A stretch of DNA of 21,148 bases from Cudoniella acicularis (taxonomy: Eukaryota; Ascomycota; Leotiomycetes; Helotiales; Helotiaceae), in assembly GCA_013054445.1 (NCBI GenBank), contig JAAMPI010001013.1:1-21148 (forward strand). The letters are read 5' to 3'. Each line of letters starts with the position of its first letter. The first letter of the stretch is position 1. Made by a program: the position numbers and the translations under genes. This document shows positions 1 through 8,140 of this stretch, piece after piece. The notes beneath the pieces are model-generated. The model saw only the letters and a program-made list of their open reading frames with translations, did not search any database and was not told the DNA's origin.

Positions 1-154
1 ATTAAGATTTAATAAGATAATAATAAAATAAAATATCTATTAGATTATTAAAGACTAATTTTAAATTATTAAAACCTCTTAAAAGCTTATTCTTATCTAT
101 ATAATAAAAGAGAGAATAATATAGTAGGGATACTAGTACTAGTACTAGTACTAG

Positions 155-178
155 GTCACGTGGTCGTAGACACGTGAC
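155..178. repeat. CACGTG inverted repeat in tandem unit (copy 1)
   Basis: gtcacgtg and cacgtgac are perfect 8-nt inverted arms around an 8-nt spacer (gtcgtaga). The same structure is at 1233-1256 in copy 2. In the third copy both arms carry a CA-to-TA change (gttacgtg, tacgtgac), the RIP-type transition. CACGTG is the core site of fungal bHLH factors; whether anything binds here is unknown. Confidence 0.6.
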
Positions 179-363
179 TTACGCGAAGGAAGATAAAAGA
201 CGTGTTCTTAGGTAGCGTAGCTTCTTCTTTTTAAGTCAAATTAACGTCTATTTAAACTCTTTCTCTTTTAGGTTATATTTGTCCTTCTATAATAGTAACC
301 TACGTAGGGATAAAGGTAATTAGGGCCTAGCCCTATATCCTGTCGTCTCTTTTCGTAGTTAAG

Positions 364-467
364 ATCGGAATAGGAATCGGAATTAGAATCAGAATAAGAG
401 TCAGAATCAGAATTAGAGTTAGAATTAGAATTAGAATTAGAATTAGAATTAGAATCGGAATTAAAAT
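364..467. repeat. Degenerate hexamer run (gaatta/gaatcg/gaatca)
   Basis: Roughly 17 imperfect hexamers of the form gaat(t/c)(a/g). The equivalent run in copy 2 is at 1441-1537. Read on the minus strand the period encodes alternating Ser with Asn, Asp or Tyr, consistent with an original Ser-Asp repeat whose Asp codons have partly become Asn by G-to-A change. Confidence 0.6.
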
Positions 468-2490
468 CGTCGTCTGCCTAAGAGAAAGGCATCTAAGTTA
501 TCGAGTCCCTTATAAATTATCGTCTACCTAGATAGTATTTCCTACTTTCGAATCGTCGTCTACTATCGTAATAGTTAAGCCCCTTTTTAAGTCGTCGTCT
601 ACTGTCGTGGCCTGTCTTTACGAATCGTCGTTCGCCTAAGAGAAAGGTATCTTATAAATCGTTATCTGCCTAGATAGTATTTCTTTTTTTCGAATCGTCG
701 TCTACTATCGTAGTATTTAGGCCCCTTTTCGAGCTGTCGCGGTCGCGTCCTTTTCTCTTCTTCGATTCGACCTACCTTTTATAATCCTTCTTTCTTCCTA
801 AGCCTGGCTTACGAAACCTCTCTTCCCTCCCCCTCGTACGACACGAGTATCTACGAAGACGAACAAGACGAACCCTTAAACACAAGACGATACTATCTAG
901 CGGAAGAAAAGAATAGGAATAGGAATAGGACTAGCTAGACCCGAGCTAATAGAATCGGGGGACAGCTAGAGTAGCTTATAGATATAGTACTAGCCGAGTA
1001 TAAAAAGACCTTTATACGAGCGGGGTAGCTAACGGCACTAGGCGAAGCTAGGTAGAGTTATTAATAGAAGAGCTAGCGGTATAATATTAGATTAGATACT
1101 AGGTTTAGACTTAGATACGGACGAGAGATTACTTTGATTAGACGTAAGGACCTAGGTCGAGAGCTTAAGGGACGAGCTCTTATAGATAAGGGACGTATAT
1201 AGTAGGGATACTAGTACTAGTGCTAGTACTAGGTCACGTGGTCGTAGACACGTGACCTACGCGAAGGAGGATAAAAGACGTGTTCTTAGGTAGCGTAGCT
1301 TCTTCTTTTTAAGTCAAATTAACGTCTATTTAAACTCTTTTCTTTTTAGGTTATATTTGTCTTTCTATAATAGTAACCTACGTAAGGATAACGGTAATTA
1401 GGGCCTAGCCCTATATCTTATCGTCTCTTTTCGTAGTTAAGATTAGAATAAGAATTAGAATTAGAATCGGAATAAGAGTTAGAATCGGAATTAGAGTTAG
1501 AATTAGAATTAGAATTAAAATCAGAATCGGAATTAAAATCGTCGTCTATCTAAAAGAAAGACATCTAAGTTATTAAGTCTTTTATAAATTATCGTCTACC
1601 TAGATAGTATTTCTTACTTTCGAATCGTCGTCTACTATTATAGTAGTTAAGCTCCTTTTCGAGTCGTCGTCTACTGTCGTGGCCTGTCCTTACGAATCGT
1701 CGTCCGCCTAAAAGAAAGGCATCTTACGAATCGTTATCTGTCTAGATAGTATTTCCTTTTTTTAAATCGTCGTCTATTATCGTAGTATTTAGGCCTCTTT
1801 TTAAGTCGTTACGGTCGCGTCTTTTTCTCTCTTTCGATTTGACCTACCTTTTACGATCCTTCTTTCTTCTTAAGCCCGGCTTACGAAACCTCTCCTCCCT
1901 CCCCCTCGTACGACACGAGTATCTATAAAGACGAACAAGACGAACCCTTAAACATAAGACGATACTATCTAGCGAAAGAAAAGAATAGGAATAGGAATAG
2001 GACTAGCTAGACCTAAGCTAATAGAATCGGGGGATAGTTAGAATAGCTTATAGATACGGTACTAGCCGAGTATAAAAAGACCTCTATACGAGCGGGATAG
2101 CTAACGATATTAGGCGAAGCTAGGTAGAGTTATTAATAGGGGAGCTAGCGATATAATACTAGATTAGATATTAGGTTTAGACTTAGATATAGACGAGAGA
2201 TTGTTTTGATTAGACGTAAGGACCTAGGTCGAGAGCTTAAGAGACGAGCTCTTATAGATAAGAGACGTATATAATAGGGATACTAGTACTAGTACTAGTA
2301 CTAGGTTACGTGGTCGTAGATACGTGACCTACGCGAAAGAGGATAAAAGACGTATTCTTAGGTAGTATAGTTTCTTTTCTTTAAGTTAAATTAACGTCTA
2401 TTTAAATTCTCTCTTTTTTAAGTTATATTTATCTTTTTATAATAACTCTTTTAAAAGTCTTTTTTTCTATTAAGCTTTTAATAATATATC

Positions 2491-2667
2491 TATTATAAAA
2501 CACTTAGGTAGACGTAAAGTAAATAGTATTATATTATTTAGAATAATCGACGAAAAAAAAAAAGAAAAGGAAAAAAAAAGCTATTACGTATTTAACCTCT
2601 ACCCGAACCTCGCTTAGGCCTAGCGCCGTTACGTATAGAACAGGTCACGTAAACTAACTCCGTAATA
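2491..2667. mobile_element. Solo LTR-like element, family A, copy 1 (177 bp)
   Basis: It starts tattataaaa, ends ctccgtaata, and is flanked by the identical 5-mer atatc (2486-2490 and 2668-2672). It matches the 5020-5204 element over its length, with mostly transition differences and a shorter internal purine tract. Copy 2 ends tgttatagag / ctccgtgata are imperfect inverted termini that differ only by transitions, compatible with an ancestral TG..CA LTR end. A 5-bp duplication fits LTR-retrotransposon integrase. No internal retroelement sequence remains, so it is called a solo LTR; a small non-autonomous element is the alternative. Confidence 0.75.
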
Positions 2668-2689
2668 ATATCTTTATATAATATTAAAA

Positions 2690-3925
2690 TTAATAGTTAA
2701 TATATACTAGTATTTTATCTTTTTTCTATATTTCTTAACAGATACGATAAATATATTTAATAAACATATAAAATAGCTAGGCTTTCGTTCTAGATATAAG
2801 CTCTCGCTTATAATCTATAATTTTAGAATAGAGAGTCTATTTCTTATTAATATATTTTATTAATAATAATTAAACAAATCTATCTTTAAAACTAACGGGT
2901 TCTTAGATAAGCTCTATTTAATAGCTTAAAAGATAAAGTATAACGGTTATACCGATAAAAATATCTATCGTGATTATTATATATCTAATAACGCTAGAAC
3001 TAACGGCTAAGATTATTACTTCGGCGATAAGCTACGTATATTATAGACCTAGTTCGACGCTAGGATAGATTGACTTGATAGTAGTCGACTTAATAACTTA
3101 ATTCGACGCTCGTAGATTTAATAACTTAATAATAGCCTGTCCTTCTAATCGATAGTCGATTTAATAACTTAACGACTAACCGAATAACTTACTATCTAGG
3201 GGAGTCGCTTACGGACTACTTCGCTTACTAGCGCTATTTATATAGTTAAATAGAGCTTCTCTCTCTAAGAGAACCTCTTCTTCTCTCCTTAGCTTAGTCT
3301 TTTCGATAATATAATACCTTTTTATAAATACGTCCTTACGTAACGTTAGGGCCCTAGTGCCTTTATAGAGCCGTAATAACGTAGTATTATTAACGACAGA
3401 TTTCGGTCTGTAACCTTATATCGTAATCCTAAACTTTAATAGTCTCTCCTGATAGAAAAATAGTATAAGCTTAAAATTAGCCTAGAGTTTACTATTATCG
3501 AACAGGGGCTAGAAGCTCTGTCTCTAGATCTTAGGGACGACTCGACTATTACGGATCGACGAAAAGAGCTATATATAGAGAAAAGAAAGTTTATTACTAA
3601 AGAGCTCTATAAGTGTCAGAAACCCTAGTAGAGTAGAATTCTTTTTAATAAAGGCGAAAACTATTTAATCAGGTATTATTAGACTATATTTTCCCGCGTC
3701 CGCGTCTTAATACTAGAACACGACCGCCGAGTGTCTAGTTTGTTTACTGTCGCTCTTATTCGTAATAAAGAAGGCCGAGTAGTCTTTTATAATATAATCG
3801 CGCTCTATTAGTAAGAAACTAAAGTAGCGGTTCGTCCTAGCTTAGAACTAGAGAAGTGCCTCTACTTACTAACAGAGTCTAAGAAGAAGATAGACAGGTT
3901 CGTATACCCCTTTAAGTCTTTTTAA
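2690..3925 (+). pseudogene. Decayed FLUG/DUF3435-domain gene, C-terminal half, split by an LTR
   Basis: Conceptual translation in one plus frame gives segments I recognise from the fungal FLUG/DUF3435 family: NGYTDKNIYRDYY, then after the LTR NDRFRSVTLYRNPKL, RRKELYIEKRKF and the tail VAVRPSLELEKC. The frame stops at 3923-3925. Several internal TAG/TAA codons fall where Gln or Trp would be expected, consistent with RIP. The family includes tyrosine-recombinase-like proteins associated with fungal mobile DNA. Only the C-terminal portion is recognisable; the upstream limit near 2690 is approximate and the first ~190 bp are very degenerate. The LTR at 3039-3378 interrupts the gene. Family assignment is from memory of the family and was not searched. 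Confidence 0.6.
3039..3378 (+). mobile_element. Solo LTR-like element, family B, long variant (340 bp)
   Basis: It begins tattatagacc, ends gccgtaata, and is flanked by the 5-mer acgta (3034-3038 and 3379-3383). Its first ~22 bp and last ~110 bp correspond to the 215-bp family B elements at 3995 and 6003 with mainly transition changes. The middle is longer and holds three or four copies of a ttaataactta-type motif. Orientation follows the 6003-6217 copy. It is inserted inside the FLUG-like gene. Confidence 0.75.
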
Positions 3926-3994
3926 AGTTCGTATATAATAAAGTACTAATTTAGATTTTTAAATAGTAAGCCGGCTATCTAGAGATAGAAGTAT
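3926..3994. other. Spacer after FLUG remnant, no feature seen
   Basis: Short AT-rich stretch between the stop of the decayed FLUG-like frame and the next LTR. It includes the 5-bp target duplication agtat at 3990-3994. Nothing else is recognisable. Confidence 0.5.
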
Positions 3995-4209
3995 TGTTAT
4001 AGCTCTATAAAGGCACTAGGGCCCTAACGTCACGTAGGGACGTATTTATAAGAAGGTACTATATTCTCGAAGAAACTAAGCTAAGGAGAGAAGAAGAGAG
4101 GTGGCCCTGAAGGGGCCTTATATACAGGAGGTGAGTCTAGTACGGACTAGGACACGTGACAAGGGGGACGCGTCAGGTAAGGGAGACGTGTTAAACTAGG
4201 TCTGTAACA
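3995..4209 (-). mobile_element. Solo LTR-like element, family B (215 bp, inverted)
   Basis: It begins tgttatag, ends ctgtaaca, and is flanked by agtat on both sides (3990-3994 and 4210-4214). It is the reverse complement of the 6003-6217 element, with the same length and scattered, mostly transition, differences. The conserved TATA-like tatataagg of the family reads on the minus strand here. The termini have the TG..CA form of LTRs. Confidence 0.85.
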
Positions 4210-4214
4210 AGTAT

Positions 4215-5014
4215 ATCTATAGCTATTATAAAAAGAGTCTTAGGGCTACTTATAGATTTATAGAAATATTTTTTTTTTTATAATAATTAGGTTCTAGGAA
4301 AAGACGAGTAGGAAAACTATTATTAAGTTTATTTAGATAGCTAGAAACCTCTATCGGCGTAATATAATCCGCTCTTCTACGACGAGGCCCTAGCTTCGCC
4401 TAGTATATATCTCTTCTACCTAGACGATATAACGCTTTTAGCTACTAAACGAATATATTAATATTCTAATAAGGCCGAATAAAGAGATTATATTTCTAAC
4501 TATTTTAGAATCTTTAAAAAATATATTAGAAGTCTATATAAGGATATATTATCTAAATGCTTAATTTTAAGGTTATACTATCCCGACGCTATCGTTTTAG
4601 CGTAAGAGATAAAATTTTACCTTTAGAACAATTATAATACTAAATTCGTTAAGAGAACGAAGAAATCTCGGCCTTTAGATAAAGTAGTATAAAAGAACAA
4701 GAATAAGGGAATAAACCGCGTCCTCTAAAATAGCGATATAAACACAAATTATAGGTATACCTTTATCGCTGACTTGATCTTATTCCGTTGTTATCCTCTT
4801 CCCTTAAGGGAGAAAGGAGAGTATAAATACACTTATAGGTAGTCCGGAGCGGGAGAACTAACCCTCCGAGGGTAGTAGCTTTCCCTATTATAGTAGACAC
4901 TAGATACCTTAAAACTTAAAGGGTTAGAAGCGTTATTAAGTACGAACTAGATATTAGAGAATATTTTAAACTAGCCTACGAATTTATATACTAGACGGCG
5001 GAATAGTAGTACCG
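4215..5014 (+). pseudogene. Unassigned degenerate coding remnant
   Basis: A plus-strand frame from about 4370 to 4860 reads for long stretches with only sparse TAA/TAG codons, at places suggestive of mutated Gln or Trp codons. Readable pieces include YLDDITLLATK, YFRIFKKYIRSLYKDIL, ADLILFRCYPLPLREKGEY and a Lys-rich segment. I do not recognise the family with confidence. A second FLUG/DUF3435-like N-terminal region is possible given the neighbouring remnant, but this is weak. No signal marks the ends. Confidence 0.3.
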
Positions 5015-5019
5015 AAAGG

Positions 5020-5204
5020 TGTTATAGAGTACTTTAGTAGACATAAAGTAAATAATACCTTATTCTTTAGAATAATCGACGAAGAAGAGAAGAAGAGAAG
5101 AAGGGGAAGGGCGAAGCAGCTACGTATATAACCTCTACCTGAAACCTCGCTTAGGCCTAGCGCCGTTACGTGTAGTCTAGGTCACGTAAACTAACTCCGT
5201 GATA
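5020..5204. mobile_element. Solo LTR-like element, family A, copy 2 (185 bp)
   Basis: It begins tgttatagag, ends ctccgtgata, and is flanked by aaagg (5015-5019 and 5205-5209). It is a direct-orientation match to the 2491-2667 element, but with a different target duplication. The two are therefore independent insertions and not the paired LTRs of one retrotransposon. This copy retains more C and G than copy 1, so it has less RIP-type change or is younger. Confidence 0.8.
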
Positions 5205-5209
5205 AAAGG

Positions 5210-5690
5210 GCTTTAATACCTCGAATCTAGTAGCTATTTGTTCTCTTTCTTTAAGTACGCTATTAACTACTTTTTTAACACCTCTATTAACGCCGCCTTT
5301 ACTTAATTCGAAGACTTTAATACTAATAACAGACGTATACGAGAGCGCGACTTATATACTAGTATTACGAATTCCTAATAATAATAATAGTAATATTAAC
5401 CTACTCCTTCTTTCTATACTAGATATCGCCGTACTTATCAGAGACAATAAAATTCGCTTATTACTATATTAAAGCTTTACTAGTACCTCTTATAAATCGA
5501 ACTCTATAATAGAGTATTCTAAGGTATATAATATAATTAAAGTAGAGGACCTTATAGACATCGACGAAGATTCTTAAGCCTTAGAGGCTAATAAGTCTCT
5601 TATACGTGCTATCGTAGCTCCGAGTATATAATAATAATACTAAGATTTTAAAGGTTTAAGTCTAACTAAAATATTAGAGCTTTTATTTCC
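5210..5690. other. AT-rich stretch without recognisable gene
   Basis: Dense stop codons in all frames that I followed, with short runs of taataataat. One piece near 5570-5620 reads as a short acidic peptide but has no recognisable identity. Probably part of the decayed element whose readable portion starts near 5700. Confidence 0.4.
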
Positions 5691-5693
5691 TTA

Positions 5694-6510
5694 GTAGATA
5701 ACAGTGACTAGCTAGACCTTTTAACTATTAGAGATATCCTATCACGAGAGAAGCTATTAGTAGAATCAATTAATATTCTGACCTATAAAGATAAAGCTAT
5801 TAAGAAAGGTAAGCGTAATTACTATAATAAAGATTTTATATTTATTAGCGACTAGTTAGATATAGTTAACTCGAGACTACTTATTTAACCTTTATACCGT
5901 TTATTTATTATAAACTAGATCTATAGAATATTCTTAATCGCGAAGAGCTACCTGACTCTTATATTAGTAGAGCCTTATAGTAGTCCTAGTAACGGCTCTA
6001 CATGTCACAGACCTTGTTTGACGCGTCCCCCTTACCTGATGCGTCCCCCCTTGTCACGTGTCCTGGTCCGTGCTAGACTCACCTCCTGTATATAAGGCCC
6101 CTTCAGGGCCACCTCTCTTCTTCTCTCCTTAGCTTAGTTTCTTAGTGAATATAGCACTTCTTGTAAATACGCCCCTACGTAACGTCAGGGCCCTAGTGCC
6201 TTTGCAGAGCTGTAACACTACAGAAGGCATACCTACTTCTTATTAAGATTTAGAATATCCGTAGCCTAGCAAACAAGATGTTCAAGAAACTAGGCTATCC
6301 GCTGTCGTCCCTAAGGACAACTAGTTCAAAGTTAAGCGAGTTATAGATGATCAAGTTGTCCTGGTTAGTCGAGGGGGGCGTAAGAAGATGATTACTTAAT
6401 ACTAGGTCAAGTGGAAAGGATATCTAGAAGATGATAATAGCTGGGTTAATAGGGCTGATATATATAAGGATCTTATTGAGGCCTATAGGGCGGTACAGAC
6501 CTCAGCTTGA
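5694..6510 (+). pseudogene. Decayed reading frame ending in a chromodomain (Ty3/gypsy-like), split by an LTR
   Basis: After the LTR, the plus frame from 6223 to the TGA at 6508-6510 encodes a chromodomain signature: VKWKGY at 6406-6423, then EDDNSW and a C-terminal DLIEAY. A chromodomain at a protein C-terminus is typical of chromovirus (Ty3/gypsy) integrases. Upstream of the LTR the same frame reads LLTIRDILSREKLLVE and KKGKRNYYNKDFIFIS, which I do not recognise as integrase. The gypsy label is therefore inference and another chromodomain protein is possible. Stops are mainly TAG/TAA. The part after 6223 is less altered than the sequence to its left. Confidence 0.55.
6003..6217 (+). mobile_element. 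Solo LTR-like element, family B (215 bp)
   Basis: It starts tgtcacag, ends ctgtaaca, and is flanked by ctaca (5998-6002 and 6218-6222). The terminal 8 bp are inverted with one transition. It has a TATA-like box tatataagg at 6089-6097 followed by a small ggccccttcagggcc dyad, as expected for an LTR promoter. It is an inverted copy of 3995-4209. This is the least RIP-altered element of the block, suggesting the most recent insertion. It splits the chromodomain-ending frame. Confidence 0.88.
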
Positions 6511-7256
6511 AGCTATCGCTACTAGGGCTTCGATGCACTCGTTCTGAAAGTTTTATAGCGTTGAATTCTTTTTAGAAAAATAAATTTGTTTGTTAATCTA
6601 TTTAAATAGCCCTTCGTACTCTTGCCACCACTAACCTTCCGCTGACAGAGTTTTGCGGTCACGACCATCCATCTGAAGTGTTTCTAGTAGATATCCTGGC
6701 CTCGGAAAGCTTGAGGCATGCCTTTTTGTGAAAAGAGGTGCGGAGAAGTATTCCAATGACCTATTGAAACCTCGTAAGGGACATAGAGGTTGGGCGAATA
6801 AGTCGTCCTACCCAGACTGAGTCCGTAGCTGACAATTTGTCCACTGTTCTCTGCTTTTATATTATATAAACAGAATTTTGCTTGAATACTAAGTCCCTTT
6901 GAGGGCTGACTCCAACGCAAAGGAATACAGATGCTCTAGCGAAAAGGACAGAGCAGGGAGCGCAAAAAGCGTCCGCTATTCCCGCTACGCGACAAGCGGG
7001 TCCGGCTCATCTGGTGGAGAGATTTGGACATTGGAAAACAGAGTTAGGAAAACACAAACATTAAAAATTAAGAGCGAGCCGTTCTTCTAACCTCACCGCT
7101 AGCCCGTCTGCTATCAAGTCTCTTGACTACAGCGCCGAGTACCTATAGAAGTTCTGAATCAGCATTTGCTTAAAGAGTACTTTTAGAGAAGTCTCGGAGT
7201 CGTAACTCGAAACATTCCATATCAGGTAAAGAATAGCTCCGAAAATTTACTTACTG
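6511..7256. other. Intergenic, no supported gene
   Basis: Composition is normal here, unlike the block to the left. The start (6511-6600) would be the 3' flank of the decayed retroelement. Short open frames exist on both strands but none has recognisable domains, intron signals or plausible codon use. I see no RNA gene. Confidence 0.5.
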
Positions 7257-7737
7257 CTTTCAAGATTCTATCACTCGTCAAACCAACGCCACCTTCACTC
7301 TGGTTACTTCCGCCTGACCAAGTAACGGTATCGACGATGTCTCTGACTCCATCTTCGACAAGCTCGCTCAATCCGTCGTCAAGCTCCTCGAGTGCCTCCC
7401 TAGCATCTTCTTCGTTGCCAACTTAGAAGAACTGCACACCAACTTGGTATGGTGGTGCGTCGAGCTTATCGAGCTTTTTCGTAGCGGAAAGTAATACCGA
7501 TTTAACATCGTCCGAAGGAACACTATCCGTCAACACAATGAGATTGACGGGCTTCATCCCCTTGCCAGCAGTAATCTCAGTCTCTAACTTTGCCAAATAC
7601 GGCTTCAAGATATTATGGATTCTGATACCAGTAGGAGTTCCGCCTTGTGGTCGGACTCTCGCGAAGATTTCGGTGACGGTAACCGCTCTCTTGATACCTC
7701 TATACCCGCTAGTAGCGATACATGATAGGCGGAAAGA
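7257..7737 (-). pseudogene. von Willebrand factor A (vWA) domain protein pseudogene
   Basis: The minus-strand translation from 7737 gives the C-terminal half of a fungal vWA domain: YRGIKRAVTVTEIF, the MIDAS-type GGTPTG, then LKPYLAKLE, LIVLTDSVPSDD and KLDKLDAPPYQVGVQFF. A TAA codon (7425-7423) interrupts it exactly where the family commonly continues with Gln (QFFQVGNEE). The same frame then reads VGNEEDAREALEELDDG to about 7260, where a GTAAGT donor-like site follows. The N-terminal MIDAS (DxSxS) part is missing. The stop is a single CAA-to-TAA type change. vWA proteins bind metal and partner proteins; this copy is probably not functional. Confidence 0.7.
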
Positions 7738-7832
7738 GAAGACAATCGTAAACACATACGAAACGGACAATCTGCAGACTTGGGAACCTCCTGAGATGGA
7801 ATTGCGGACAGAAGGCATGCCAATCGAATATC

Positions 7833-7991
7833 TTAAATAGAGAACTCTTCAGCAACTACCAAAACCACCAGCTTATCTCCCTCAGCGAACTCGAATCCCA
7901 CATTACGTCTGTGCTGAACGAGCAAGTAGATTCCTCTATGCGCGCTACCAAATTTACGCTGGGGCTGAAAATCGTTCCATTTCTCGGGCAT
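7833..7991 (-). other. Short open frame upstream of vWA pseudogene, unknown
   Basis: ATG at 7991-7989 to TAA at 7835-7833, 52 codons, reading MPEKWNDFQPQRKF and ending KLVVLVVAEEFSI. Base use looks coding-like and it lies directly upstream of, and on the same strand as, the vWA remnant. It may therefore be a piece of the same or another broken gene. I do not recognise it. Chance open reading is possible. Confidence 0.25.
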
Positions 7992-8140
7992 AACGAGCAA
8001 AGCACGATAATGAAGGGTAGATGTGAAATTTATAGATCATACATGAAAAGTAGCATTGTCTACAGGCCTGCCACCTCCCTCGTTACAATTTCAACCCCAC
8101 ATCAGAGACTAATATACACTCCTAGGTCAATGCCACTAAT

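Larger units (their letters stand above)
123..2443. repeat. ~1.07-kb tandem repeat array, 2 full copies plus a partial third
   Basis: Copies start at the motif agtaggga/aataggga at 123, 1201 and 2273, giving periods of 1078 and 1072 bp. The third copy follows the unit only to about 2443. Each copy has the same internal order: a short (tactag)n run, a CACGTG stem, a degenerate hexamer run, several gtcgtctac sub-repeats and a purine/pyrimidine-rich stretch. Copies differ mostly by transitions. No intact coding frame is left. The minus strand of the hexamer run reads as Ser alternating with Asn/Asp/Tyr, so the unit may derive from an acidic repeat protein gene (inference). Confidence 0.85.
1..6240. 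repeat. AT-rich, RIP-like repeat block
   Basis: This block has no open gene. CA and TG dinucleotides are scarce and TA is abundant, while CG stays common (gtcgtc, cgtacg). That is the pattern expected from fungal repeat-induced point mutation acting mainly on CpA. Repeat copies inside the block differ largely by C/T and G/A transitions. The block holds the tandem array, LTRs and decayed genes listed separately. Composition becomes normal at about 6.2-6.5 kb. RIP is inferred from sequence pattern; no dinucleotide index was computed. Confidence 0.8.

Noticed and set aside
2491..5204. A single LTR retrotransposon with paired 5' and 3' LTRs
   Set aside because: Each repeat has its own 5-bp target duplication (atatc and aaagg), so they are independent solo insertions.
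6684..6920. 78-codon minus-strand open frame
   Set aside because: No recognisable motif, and it lies in a region of otherwise non-coding character.
7538..7840. Plus-strand 100-codon open frame
   Set aside because: It is antisense to the vWA-domain coding sequence, which has recognisable family motifs on the minus strand.
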